DNA of 64,000 nucleotides from Channallabes apus (lineage: Eukaryota > Chordata > Actinopteri > Siluriformes > Clariidae), in contig CM060125.1 in NCBI GenBank assembly GCA_030522415.1, forward strand, positions 864,401-928,400, read 5' to 3'. The notes under the pieces were generated by a model. That model made no database searches. It was not told the origin of the DNA and saw only the letters and a program-made list of their open reading frames with translations. Position numbers and translations under genes: made by a program. Each line of letters opens with the position of its first letter. The stretch's first letter is position 1. This document shows positions 45,291 through 56,760 of the stretch, piece by piece.

Positions 45291-46003
45291 GTACAGCACG
45301 GTCTCTGCTCTCCGCTCACTTCTCTCTCTCGTCTCTCACTTTGCTTTTCAAGTTGCTGTTCCTCGGTGCTTTTCCTGCTCATGCCCTGCACCAGCACTTG
45401 TTCTTGTTTAATTCTTTTCCCCTTTCTTACTCCTACTTTTCTCATGTAACACTACAGTATGCTCACTCTTTAAGCATTCAGACAGATATTCTGGCCTATT
45501 TTACTGGTCTTTCCTTGTTCTCTTGCCCTTTTTTAATGAATACTCCCACCCTGCTCTTGCCCTAATATTATCTTTTATTTTACATTACTTTACTGTACTG
45601 TATTACCTTTTATTTTACACATGATCACCTTGCTTTGCCAAATAAACATTCACTGGCCAACATTCATTTTAATAGTTGAATCGTTTTATAGTCTAAAATC
45701 CATGAGATTTATTAGAAGGCAAATTAGCCAATCCTTTATTATACGTTTAAAAGTTGCACTCTGTCTCATAATACTTTCCTTTTTGTCCTGTTTGAACAGA
45801 AGTGCTTTGGGTATTTGTTGTTTTCTTTCTTTTATCTATGCTGGCTTGCGCCCTCCCCCTTCCTCTTGCCAACATTCGCAAAATCAGCTTCTATTGATTT
45901 TTTTCTATCCTGTCCTTCACTGGCCACTACTGCATCTCAAAAAGAGGTTAAACTATTGGATTTCTGTGGGCTCCTCTTTTTTCCCCCTCTCACGTACACA
46001 TTT

Positions 46004-46038
<35 letters not shown>

Positions 46039-46671
46039 CTCCCTGTCCATTTCTTATTTTCTCCCTTCTTCATCAATTTCTTTCTCGTTTGCTTTTCTCT
46101 TTCTGACAGTTGTTTCTGTTTACACTTAAATCAAATCCCTGATTCCATTTCCCTTCGTGCACATTTACGCATCTTGTAAAAATTCGTACTTTTCTTAGCA
46201 CACAAGTCACTTCTTTCTCATATCACTCGGTTGTCCTCTTTACCCCTTCTCTTTGGCTTGCTAAATTGCTGACAGTAGCAGCAATTTGGCCCAACAATGG
46301 CCAGCACAGGTATCGATTGGTGCGGCATGAGTAGCCAGAGCAGTCAGTTAGCTCGGCCCTGCTGATTGATTTCAGATGACTCCTGTTATTATTTCTGCTG
46401 GCCAGGGACCGGGCGTAGCTACTATTTAAAATGTACATCCACACTCTTCCTCATCCCCTATGTCCTGATCTGTGTGACGCAGGGAGGTAGGCGATCACCC
46501 TGGAAAAGAAACACATAGTGTATAGAAGTTTGCCACATGTAGTGGATTTAAATGTAGTACAATAGTTCACATTTATTATATAAAGTAACAAGAGTTCTAT
46601 GCTGAGTTTACATTAAATCTACATTATATGTACATTTAATCAAACATCTGTTCAGTAAACAGATCAGACAG
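45291..46671. other. Downstream intron, start
   Basis: Pyrimidine-rich, with a (CT)n tract at about 46006-46035. About 46240-46440 is repeat-free with balanced composition ('ggcccaacaatggccagcac', 'gtatcgattggtgcggcatg') and may be regulatory. The hydrophobic 161-aa frame at 45621-46106 is driven by CT repeats and is rejected as a gene. Confidence 0.4.
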
Positions 46672-47268
46672 TCACATATATTCCATCCATCTATAAACCT
46701 CTGTGGTCCAACTAGGGACCGTGGAGGCCAGTGGTAATCACCATCGTATTTATTACCGTTTTTATGGTGACCTCCGGTCGACATTCACACACTATTGGTA
46801 ATTTGGGAATGCCACTTGGCCTAATCTGCATGTGTTTGGACTATGGGAGGAAACCAGGGTACTGGGAGGAAACCCGGCAAGCAAGGGGAATGCATGCAAA
46901 CTAGGGCTGCACGATATATAAAAAAAATATCGTTATCGCGATAATGGCATGCGCAATAACCAATTCGCAAGGAGTTGCGATAAATACTTTATGTGCCAAG
47001 CATTTGTGTCCAAATTTGACCAATCAGATGGGCCCTTACTATGTTTATACCCGCTTATATCTTTTTATATATATTTATATTATTTATACCTTTATACTTC
47101 ATTCTGTCGCGAACTAACCCGGGATGATCAGAAGACTTAGCGATTAGCCGTTAGCCTTTTGTAGCGTGGACGGTAAACCCAAACGCGGAAACAAGCGAGT
47201 AGGCAGGATAACCACGCGAATTAGTCTACGGACTCTCACAGAAGGGGAGCAAGGGAAAAACACACATA

Positions 47269-48889
47269 CAGTGGTGTGAAAAACTATTTGCCCCCCTCCT
47301 GATTTGTTATTCTTTTGCATGTTTGTCACACAAAATGTTTCTGATCATCAAACACATTTAACTATTAGTCAAAGATAACACAAGTAAACACAAAATGCAG
47401 TTTTTAAATGAGGGGTTTTATTATTTAGGGAGAAAAAAAATCCAAACCTACATGGCCCTGTGTGAAAAAGTAATTGCCCCCTGAACCTAATAACTGGTTG
47501 AGCCACCCTTAGCAGCAATAACTGCAATCAAGCGTTTGCGATAACTTGCAACGAGTCTTTTACAGCGCTCTGGAGGAATTTTGGCCCACTCATCTTTGCA
47601 GAATTGTTGTAATTCAGCTTTATTTGAGGGTTTTCTAGCATGAACCGCCTTTTTAAGGTCATGCCACAACATCTCAATAGGATTCAGGTCAGGACTTTGA
47701 CTTGGCCACTCCAAAGTCTTCATTTTGTTTTTCTTCAGCCATTCAGAGGTGGATTTGCTGGTGTGTTTTGGGTCATTGTCCTGCTGCAGCACCCAAGATC
47801 GCTTCAGCTTGAGTTGACGAACAGATGGCCGGACATTCTTCTTCAGGATTTTTTGGTAGACAGTAGAATTCATGGTTCCATCTATCACAGCAATCCTTCC
47901 AGGTCCTGAAGCAGCAAAACAACCCCAGACCATCACACTACCACCACCATATTTTACTGTTGGTATGATGTTCTTTTTCTGAAATGCTGTGTTACTTTTA
48001 CGCCAGATGTAACGGGACACGCACCTTCCAAAAAGTTACATTTTTGTCTCGTCGGTTCACAAGGTATTTTCCCAAAAGTCTTGGCAATCATTGAGATGTT
48101 TTTTAGCAAAATTGAGACGAGCCTTAATGTTCTTTTTGCTTAAAAGTGGTTTGCGCCTTGGAAATCTGCCATGCAGGCCATTTTTGCCCAGTCTCTTTCT
48201 TATGGTGGAGTCGTGAACACTGACCTTAATTGAGGCAAGTGAGGCCTGCAGTTCTTTAGATGTTGTCCGGGGGTCTTTTGTGGCCTCTCGGATGAGTTGT
48301 CTCTGCGCTCTTGGGGTAATTTTGGTCGGCCGGCCACTCCTGGGAAGGTTCACCACTGTTCCATGTTTTTGCCATTTGTGGATAATGGCTCTCACTGTGG
48401 TTCGCTGGAGTCCCAAAGCTTTAGAAATGGCTTTATAACCTTTACCAGACTGATAGATCTCAATTACTTTTGTTCTCATTTGTTCCTGAATTTCTTTGGA
48501 TCTTGGCATGATGTCTAGCTTTTGAGGTGCTTTTGGTCTACTTCTCTGTGTCAGGTAGCTCCTATTTAAGTGATTTCTTGATTGAAACAGGTGTGGCAGT
48601 AATCAGGCCTGGGGGTGACTACAGAAATTGAACTCAGGTGTGATAAACCACAGTTAAGTTATTTTTTAACAAGGGGGGCAATCACTTTTTCACACAGAGC
48701 CATGTAGATTTGGAGGTTTTTTTTCTCCCTTAATAACGTAAACCTTCATTTAAAAACTGCATTTTGTGTTCAATTATGTTATCTTTGACTAATAATTAAC
48801 GGTTTTTGATGAGCAGAAACATTTAAGTGTGACAAACATGCAAAAGAATAAGAAATCAGGAAGGGGGCAAATAGTTTTTCACACCACTG
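47269..48889 (-). mobile_element. Tc1 family D element, copy 1
   Basis: It begins cagtggtgtgaaaaactatt and ends with the inverse, flanked by TA (47267-47268 and 48890-48891). The inverted repeats are about 210 bp and contain a second, inner copy of the gtgaaaaagtaattgcccc-type motif, the IR/DR arrangement of long-repeat Tc1 elements. At 1621 bp it is full length. The empty site is visible in hAT-N1 at about 29917 and 54975. Confidence 0.95.
47487..48509 (-). pseudogene. Tc1-D transposase with two in-frame stops
   Basis: Read from 48509, one frame spans the whole gene, interrupted by TGA (48057-48059) and TAA (48036-48038). The N-terminus MPRSKEIQEQMRTKVIEIYQ starts a paired-like helix-turn-helix (GYKAISKALGLQRTTVRAII), followed by the NLPRSGRPTKI hook and a second DNA-binding subdomain. 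The catalytic core has TDE (first Asp, between the two stops), GGGSVMVWGCF, QQDNDPKHTS (second Asp) and SPDLNPIEMLWHDLKK (Glu; DD34E). It ends AAKGGSTSY. About 340 codons is the usual Tc1 length. The stops lie at the first catalytic Asp, so no active enzyme can be made. The TAA is shared with copy 2. Confidence 0.93.
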
Positions 48890-49771
48890 TATAACCCGCG
48901 TCCTATAAACACACACTCGAATCAGAAAGTAAACAATCTGAACCGACATGCGTGAACTCAGTGACTAAGCTGCATGAGGTTTGTTTACTCCTCTTATACT
49001 TCCTGGTTCTCGCCCGCATTACTTCCGGGTCCTAGTGCCGGTCACGGTGTGTGTGTGTGTGTGTGTGTGAGTGTGTGTGTATGTGAGACAAATAGTATTT
49101 TTTATTTAATTTTTGTTTAATAATATTTATTTTTATTTAAAAAAAAAACAAAAAAAAAAAAACAGGCAAGCCAAAGAGAATATTTAGTTTAAAAGATGCT
49201 CTTGTTGTAAGACACTATTGATGAGTGTTACACGGTTACATGTAAATAAACAGTAATGTTTGAAAGTAATTCATATTGTGTTGGCAGGTTTATAGTAACA
49301 GCAAACCAGAAGTCAGAATATCTGCTGAGGGGTTTAAGTCATTCATAGTGTTCTGAAGTCTAAATATTTGCAACTTCCTTGACATAAAGTTTCTTTTTAG
49401 CCTGAATTAGATTTAATTACATCAGACGAATATCTATTACCTGTTTATTTTAGTATCATCATTACATATAAATAAATAAATAAAAAAAAATGGGCAGCAA
49501 TAATAAAAAAAAAATGCATTCCTCTAGGGCAGTGGTTCTCAAACTTTTTCTGTCATTCCCCACTTAAGGGGGTGAGCAAATTTTCAAGCCCCACTTGTCA
49601 ACAAAATAATAACGAAATCGGCCAAGTTTACTGTTTATTGAAATATCAATTTCTAAACCAATAAGATCAAACAACACCAAGTTAAAAACAGATAAAATAC
49701 ACGTGCAATTGTTATAAAAGGCTTACGTTGTCACTTATCTTTGCATAACTGACCCCATGTTTATTAGCTGC

Positions 49772-50047
49772 TCAGCAATCGTTTGTAGTTTTTTTGCACT
49801 GGCCAATTCTGTATGCAACTTTGAATGAAGCCATTTGTGCTTTGCTGTCCACTGATTCAGATGTTACCATGTGATTCTCCTGCTGACTGTATTCTGCCAG
49901 CTTTCTTTGAAAGAAGTCGAGTGGCTTATTAACGTGTGTTGTCTCTAAGTGTCTTCCTAATTTGTTGGGTCTCATGCGGTCTGCTGCCAGCGATATAAGA
50001 CACAAAACACACACAGGTCTCTCCTCTGCCCCCACCATCCCCACCAT
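49772..50047 (-). pseudogene. BED-type zinc-finger fragment (ZBED5-like), hAT-N2 copy 2
   Basis: A 91-aa frame reads ERPVCVLCLISLAADRMRPN, LGRHLETTHVNKPLDFFQRK, then QQENHMV, SKAQMASFKVAYRIGQCKK. It corresponds closely to the frame at 1600-1860, but the THSSHVNK segment is shortened to THVNK. Cys-x2-Cys and His-x4-His are kept. No downstream transposase core follows. Confidence 0.7.
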
Positions 50048-50126
50048 GAAGCAAGTTAGGCTTCATTAGTGGTGGGCGATATAACCAAAATCTTCTATCA
50101 CAGTAGAAGCTATTTTCTACCTCGAT

Positions 50127-50181
<55 letters not shown>

Positions 50182-50223
50182 CACAATATAGCAATTTGTA
50201 TCTGAAAATGCATAAATAAAAAT

Positions 50224-50406
50224 TCAAACAAAAAGAAACTGTTTTACATAATGTAATTTTATATAAACTGTGAATTGCTGAGGTTTGCCGCATTTTATTT
50301 TACTTTGGCCATATTCGTTTGGATGCTTGGATTTCAGATGATAGAAGAGGTTTGACGTGTTTCCACCACTTGTTAAAACAGTGAACTTGCGTACCTTGCA
50401 AATCAA
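50224..50406 (-). pseudogene. BED zinc-finger middle, hAT-N2 copy 2
   Basis: It reads ICKVRKFTVLTSGGNTSNLF, YHLKSKHPNEYGQSK. This is the second half of a ZBED1/4-type BED finger (Cys-x2-Cys ... His-x4-His) with the second Cys changed to Arg. The upstream half is separated by the extra 240 bp at 50405-50645. Not functional. Confidence 0.65.
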
Positions 50407-51614
50407 ATTAAAAAATTCTATTTAATTCAAACCTTAACATAAAAGACTATGAATAGGAAATAAATATGAAAAATAAAATAGGGGGTAAATTTAACTAGGA
50501 AAGAATAAAATAAAATATAAAAACTAAAGTTAAAATAAAATAACTGTACAACAATACACAATATAGAAAATATATGAAGAATATGTGAACAATAAGAGCA
50601 GCTGTACGAGTAGGAAAAGAATGTTAATGTCCAGGGTTGCGCAATCCACATGTTTAAAGTGGATCACGTTCATCTCATTCGTATCACTTTTCTTATACCC
50701 AAACTAATTCCACACCACAGACGAGGCAGCTTTTCTCTTTACAATCTCCTCGTTGTTGGTTTTGTCACATATAAGCAAGCTCACTGCTCGTCTTCTTCCA
50801 TTGTCGAAGTGTATGTGAAGCCAAACACATCAAAAGTGGGACGAAACCGCGGCACCCGATTGAACCAAATATCTGCGCAAATACAGCGCAGCTCGACTAC
50901 CTGAATAGCGCAGTGATGATCTGGTTTATTTGCGCAGCCCGGTGGATCGCGCAGCGCCGCTCGAATGCGACCCACTATGTTTTTATTTACAAACTATTTA
51001 AAATGTCAGGACTGTTTATTATTGTTTCCGCCTTGCCATGCCTGGTTTGTATGTGCGCATCCCAGAAAATGTATTTTGATGGTCGGCGCGGTTTATTTCT
51101 GTCTTATGGTTTATGAGTCGCGCAGCGCTGCCCATCGGGTCGCGCAGGTTTGTGATTCGAGCAGCGCTGCTGAAGTTGGCCCGAAGTTATTGTTCCACTA
51201 TGGTTCCACTTTTTCTCCCGGCCCACAACTGATGTTTTTTTAAATGTACTTGTATTAATGATCCATTTATTTGTGTGTGATTGTTTAGTTTTGAGCGTAC
51301 GCTCTTCATTATCAATAAAGAAAAGCATGAATTAGAATAGGTACTTTCCTGTTATTTCCTCCGGTTCATTGCGCCCCACCTGTCATGTCTGTATTCCCCA
51401 CTAGTGGGGCGCGCCCCACAGTTTGAGAACCACTGCTCTAGGGAAATGTTATATCGCAAGAAATATCGTTATCGCAATATTCAACAACAATATCGCATAT
51501 TTTCCTAATATCGTGCAGCCCTAATGCAAACCCCATGCACTAGAACCCAAGATCCTGAAGGTGCAAGACGCCGATGTTTACCACAACGCCCCTGTGCCGA
51601 CAATCACATATATT

Positions 51615-51853
51615 ACAGTTGAAATATTGTACTGTAGTTCGGATGGACTTGTTTACTTTCTGCTTTCCTCATGTCCAAAAGAGAAAGAATTTTATTCTTT
51701 GCTTAATATGTACATTAGAAGATATATAATTAACTCATAGCTGTGTACAGTATATTTCGGAGTATCCCCACCTTTCTTGCAGAAAACCAGGATTTGATTC
51801 CCAAACTTGCTACTTCACACGACCCAAGACACGCTACTTCACAAGTCAGTGCA
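51615..51853. other. Short intronic sequence
   Basis: Nothing recognised besides two TACTGTA/TACAGTA words. Confidence 0.45.
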
Positions 51854-51930
51854 CTCTCAGTGCCGGTCCCACACAAATCTCAATCATAGGGAGGGTTGTG
51901 TCAGGAAGGGCATCTGGCATAAAACCTGTT
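51854..51930 (+). mobile_element. RTE-like LINE tail fragment
   Basis: 'ctcagtgccggtcccacac', 'gagggttgtgtcaggaaggg' and 'catctggcataaaacctg' match the tail also seen at 4989-5147. Shorter, with no coding sequence. Confidence 0.6.
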
Positions 51931-53074
51931 TAATTTCTATAGATGATTTGTCATTCCTGGGTATTCACATAAAATATTTATGTCTCCATCCATAAAGAAA
52001 GCAAACTCTTTTTTTTTTTTTTTTGTCGTTAAAGATTGACTTATTTTCGTGTGTCCTACAGTATGCAATGGCACTCATGACAAGTCCATAACAGCTAACC
52101 TCTGGGTTCAGTGATGGTAGTCGAAATGTAGTCACTCATCGGGATGACATGAACTCTTTATGATTTCACAAATTGGTGCATGTGTGGTTAAGGAGGTCAT
52201 TATTCCAGATATATTTATAAGTTTGTGATAATTGTGAGGATTACTAAGTGTAACCTGTTAGTGTTTCAGCACTCGTTTTTTCTTCTTCTCGATGTTATTA
52301 GCAACAATTTTGACCGATATTTTCACATAATGTCATAAATATCAGGACAAGCACTTCCTCCAGCAAGCATGAGACATAATGAGAGGAAAGAATCTTTATC
52401 TCAGGTAAGGTAGAGAGGTTTTTTTAACTTGTCGAGAGATTATAGAGAGAGAGGATGAGCTTGGTCGGGTAGAGGGTGAGACTAGTGACGGAGTGGACGA
52501 GAAAGCGAACTGAACTAGAGGGAACGTGTGGAGGGGAGGAAGAGCAGAATACAGTGTATGTGTTGTAGAATTTATCTTGTATTTCGTCTCCCAGATTGCT
52601 CTTGACAGAAACATCATAAGGCAGCAGGTGGGAGAAGAAGGAGATCCAGAGGTAGAAAGAAAGTGTGATGTATATCTAGTGTGTGTGTGTTTTTCCTTCC
52701 TTGCTCTCTCATCTTAGGTAAGAGCATAAGTACTCAAATCTGGCCTGAAGCCAAAGATCTTTCACCACTCTAACCTACTGTACTGTATAAACATGGCTTT
52801 ATAAAGTACAGATTAGATAGTGGACTAAACGGCATTGACAGATCAGGAGCTACAGTTAGAACAATAACCTTTAGATGCAAAGTTGTTTGACTCGCACTCG
52901 TCTCTGTTCCAGTTCAAGTGTTAATACAGAACTGCTGGATCACAGTGGTGTAAAATGCCAATATGTCAAAAGAGACTTATTTGTCTTGTTGTTTCCTATT
53001 TCTCATCTTCTTTCTCTTTTTCTCATAAATACATTTACTCTAAATACGAACACATACAATATTCACACCAGGAT

Positions 53075-53117
<43 letters not shown>
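53075..53117. repeat. (CT)n microsatellite
   Basis: 43 bp of CT. Confidence 0.95.
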
Positions 53118-53119
<2 letters not shown>

Positions 53120-53377
53120 ATGGCTGAAAACAGTTTTCGGCCTGGATGGTGACTTTGATGAATGATGGGTGCCATTTGGGACTGGTTTCTCCATCTGCTT
53201 ATCCCACCCCTTCTATCCCCCTTTCTTCCATTGTTCTGTTTCAATAATAATTGAAACACAATAACTGACTAGTTAATGATATGCCTGGACCAAAATCTAA
53301 TTATAACCTGATCCTCAGTAACCAGAAGGAAATGTTCAGCGCCATGTTTTATATATCCTGTATTTCTTTTGTACACA

Positions 53378-53378
<1 letters not shown>

Positions 53379-53422
<44 letters not shown>
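53379..53422. repeat. (CA)n microsatellite
   Basis: 44 bp of AC. Confidence 0.95.
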
Positions 53423-53425
<3 letters not shown>

Positions 53426-53535
53426 CTCCACAAGGCACAAGTCTGCTCTGTGTTTCTTTTTTTTATTGTTTTTAGTGTCTTAGACACACTTGCCTAAAAG
53501 GGCAAAGTAAGCATGTGCATTATTTTGTGCATATT

Positions 53536-53538
<3 letters not shown>

Positions 53539-53578
<40 letters not shown>
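53539..53578. repeat. (GT)n microsatellite
   Basis: 40 bp of GT. Confidence 0.95.
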
Positions 53579-53581
<3 letters not shown>

Positions 53582-53690
53582 GAGAGTGTGGGGATAAATA
53601 AAACATGGAGGTCTGTTTAGTGGCATATGGGCTGACCCAGTGTATATTGTGCATTCTGATGAAGTTAAGTCTTTCATTTGGGAAAAGACA

Positions 53691-53692
<2 letters not shown>

Positions 53693-53728
<36 letters not shown>

Positions 53729-53755
53729 AGGGGGGGGGGGAGGGGGGGGAGAGAG
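53693..53755. repeat. (GA)n followed by G-runs
   Basis: GA repeats pass into 'ggggag' and two long G-runs, then back to GA. A purine-only strand of about 60 bases, with triplex/quadruplex potential. Confidence 0.93.
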
Positions 53756-54279
53756 CTCTGTTAGGAATGTAGTTATCTCAGCATGGTGTATTTACATTTA
53801 TTGACATGTATGTGTACATTTGCTGTAAACAACAGCACCAACATAGAAAGAGCAGATGTAAAGTACACACACTCCTATTCCCACCCAGAACTCAAGGGGC
53901 CTTCAAATATGGCCATGGATTAGAACTCATCTCCATCACAGACTCTCATCCGCTGATGCTCATCTCAATACTGAAGTGAATATGAACACACGAAAACATG
54001 TCACCCATTTTACTGTGCCGCAGTAAATAAGGACTTTCACACCACATGCATATCTCGCAGTATACAGTACGTTCTGTGTATAGTTACTAGTCACTGCCAT
54101 GTCTTGCTATTGTTCATGTGATCACAGATATTGATTTTGTTTTTGATTGTTATATCTGGCTCTTGCCGTGTCTAGTCAATGTTGTTTCTTGATCACATGA
54201 CCACTGCCTGCAAACACACTTGATTTTGCCTGATGTGTTTGTTTTGAGGAACATATTGACGAACAGGTTGTGAATGAAT

Positions 54280-55164
54280 TAGGGCTGCACGATATTAGGA
54301 AAATATGCGATATTGTTGAATATTGCGATAACGATATTTCTTGCGATATAACATTTCCCTAGAGAAATGCATTTTTTATTATTATTGCCTATTTTTTTAT
54401 TATTGATTTATATGTAATGATGATACTAAAATAAACAGGTAATAGATATTCGTCTGATGTAATTAAATCTAATTCAGGCTAAAAAGAAACTATATGTCAA
54501 GGAAGTTGCAAATATTTAGACTTCAAAACACTATGAATGACTTAAACCCCTCAGCAGATATTCTGACTTCTGGTTTGCTGTTACTATAAACCTGCCAACA
54601 CAATATGAATTACTTTCAAACATTACTGTTTATTTACATGTAACCGTGTAACACTCATCAATAGTGTCTTACAACAAGAGCATCTTTTAAACTAAATATT
54701 CTCTTTGGCTTGCCTGTTTTTTTGGATTGTTTGTTTTTTTAAAATAAAAATAATAATTATTAAACAAAAATTAAATAGAAAAATACTATTTGTCACACAC
54801 ACACACACACACTCGCTCCGCGACCGGCACTAGGACCCGGAAGTAATGCGGGCGAGAACCCGGAAGTATAAGTGAAGTAAACAAAGCATTGCATAGAGCT
54901 TAGTCACTGAGTTCGCGCATGTCGGTGCAGATTGTTTACTTTCTGATTCGAGTGTGTGTTTATAGGACGCGGGTTAAATGTGTGTTTTTCCCTTGCTCCC
55001 CTTCTGTGAGAGTCCTTAGACTAATTCGCGTGGTTATCCTGCCTACTCGCTTGCTTCCGTGTTTGGGTTTACCGTCCACGCTACAAAGGGCTAACGGCTA
55101 ATCGCTAAGTCTTCTGATCATCTGGGGTTAGTTCGCAACAGAATGAAGTATAAAGATATTAATA

Positions 55165-55198
<34 letters not shown>

Positions 55199-55351
55199 AT
55201 ATAAGTGGGTATAAACATAGTAAGGGCCCATCTGATTGGTCAAATTTGGACACAAATGCTTGGCACATAAAGTATTTTTGCGATATGGTTATCGTGCATG
55301 CCATTATCGCGATAACGATATTTTTTCGATATACTGTATCGTGCAGCCCTA
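54280..55351 (+). mobile_element. hAT-type element N1, copy 3, uninterrupted
   Basis: Termini as in the other copies, with a perfect 8-bp duplication GAATGAAT (54272-54279 and 55352-55359). It lacks the 170-bp hairpin segment of copy 1 and the insertions of copy 2, so it serves as the empty-site reference for both. It contains a short CA run, the CpG-rich block with the ETS-type site CCGGAAGT (54837-54844) and a TA run at 55167-55196. Confidence 0.94.
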
Positions 55352-56760
55352 GAATGAATATACATTGTCTATCCTTTAGCTGTAATTACAATGTCGTGTC
55401 CTCTTTTGCACTTTTCATTCATTTTTGGCTGAGATCTTGTGAAAGTCGAACAGCTTTGTAAAATCATCTCCAGCACATCCCAAACACGCGATGATTTCGA
55501 GTCCTTGTGGTGTCCAACTCATGCGATTCCTCATGCTTCCAAAACCACTCTTTCACACTTCGAGTCCTGTAGAATACCCCTGTGCTAACAGGGAAGAAAA
55601 ACTACAGTGGTGTGAAAAACTATTTGCCCCCCTCCTGATTTCTTATTCTTTTGCATGTTTGTCACACAACATGTTTCTGATCATCAAACACATTTAACTA
55701 TTAGTCAAAGATAACACAAGTAAACACAAAATGCAGTTTTTAAATGAGGGGTTTTATTATTTAGGGAGAAAAAAAATCCAAACCTACATGGCCCTGTGTG
55801 AAAAAGTAATTGCCCCCTGAACCTAATAACTGGTTGGGCCACCCTTAGCAGCAATAACTGCAATCAAGCGTTTGCGATAACTTGCAACGAGTCTTTTACA
55901 GCGCTCTGGAGGAATTTTGGCCCACTCCTCTTTGCAGAATTGTTGTAATTCAGCTTTATTTGAGGGTTTTCTAGCATGAACCACCTTTTTAAGGTCATGC
56001 CACAACATCTCAATAGGATTCAGGTCAGGACTTTGACTAGGCCACTCCAAAGTCTTCATTTTGTTTTTCTTCAGCGATTCAGAGGTGGATTTGCTGGTGT
56101 GTTTTGGGTCATTGTCCTGTTGCAGCACCCAAGATCGCTTCAGCTTGAGTTGGCGAACAGATGGCCGGACATTCTCCTTCAGGATTTTTTGGTAGACAGT
56201 AGAATTCATGGTTCCATCTATCACAGCACGCCTTCCAGGTCCTGAAGCAGCAAAACAACCCCAGACCATCACACTACCACCACCATATTTTACTGTTGGT
56301 ATGATGTTCTTTTTCTGAAATGATGTGTTACTTTTACGCCAGATGTAACGGGACACGCACCTTCCAAAAAGTTAAACTTTTGTCTCGTCGGTCCACAAGG
56401 TATTTTCCCAAAAGTCTTGGCAATCATTGAGATGTTTTTTAGCAAAATTGAGACAAGCCTTAATGTTCTTTTTGCTTAAAAGTGGTTTGCGCCTTGGAAA
56501 TCTGCCATGCAGGCCGTTTTTGCCCAGTCTCTTTCTTATGGTGGAGTCGTGAACACTGACCTTAATTGAGGCAAGTGAGGCCTGCAGTTCTTTAGATGTT
56601 GTCCTGGGGTCTTTTGTGGCCTCTCGGATGAGTTGTCTCTTCGCTCTTGGGGTAATTTTGGTCGGCCGGCCACTCCTGGGAAGGTTCACCACTGTTCCAT
56701 GTTTTTGCCATTTGTGGATAATGGCTCTCACTGTGGTTCGCTGGAGTCCCAAAGCTTTAG

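Larger units (their letters stand above)
49530..51435 (-). mobile_element. hAT-type element N2, copy 2
   Basis: It has the same termini as 1366-2944, with a perfect 8-bp duplication CTCTAGGG (49522-49529 and 51436-51443). hAT-N1 copies without it read 'tccctagagaaatg' at this point (29274 and 54356), confirming one target octamer before insertion. It is longer than copy 1 by an AT-repeat (50130-50178) and about 240 bp at 50405-50645. Minus-strand BED-finger relics are present; no full transposase. Confidence 0.93.
46902..51523 (-). mobile_element. hAT-type element N1, copy 2, carrying two further insertions
   Basis: The termini are ctag-free tagggctgcacgatat and atatcgtgcagcccta, with a perfect 8-bp duplication ATGCAAAC (46894-46901 and 51524-51531). 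It is reversed relative to copies at 29.2 and 54.3 kb. Removing the Tc1 (47269-48889) and the hAT-N2 (49530-51435) with their duplicated targets leaves about 1.08 kb, the same size as the 54.3-kb copy. Each insertion point can be read against uninterrupted copies. No transposase of its own. Confidence 0.93.
46683..51603 (-). mobile_element. SINE (Mermaid/DANA-like) split by a nested hAT-N1
   Basis: The left part (46683-46901) holds the SINE tail and body ('gggaatgccacttggcctaa', 'ggactatgggaggaaaccag'). The right part (51524-51603) continues from the duplicated atgcaaac to the tRNA-like head ('gatcctgaaggtgcaagacg', 'accacaacgcccctgtgccg'). A perfect 11-bp direct repeat TCACATATATT flanks the whole (46672-46682 and 51604-51614). 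The SINE is therefore the oldest layer of this nest. Confidence 0.88.
51931..54271. other. Intronic stretch with microsatellites, no gene recognised
   Basis: Contains a T-run (52008-52024), CT (53075-53117), CA (53379-53422), GT (53539-53578) and GA/G (53693-53755) tracts. Open frames such as 52875-53165 run through the CT repeat and are rejected. No exon-like frame is seen. Confidence 0.45.

Noticed and set aside
45621..46129. 161-aa and 104-aa hydrophobic open frames downstream of the dach2 exon
   Set aside because: Driven by pyrimidine-rich intron sequence and CT repeats (LSLSLSL). No conserved motif, and two frames are open at once.
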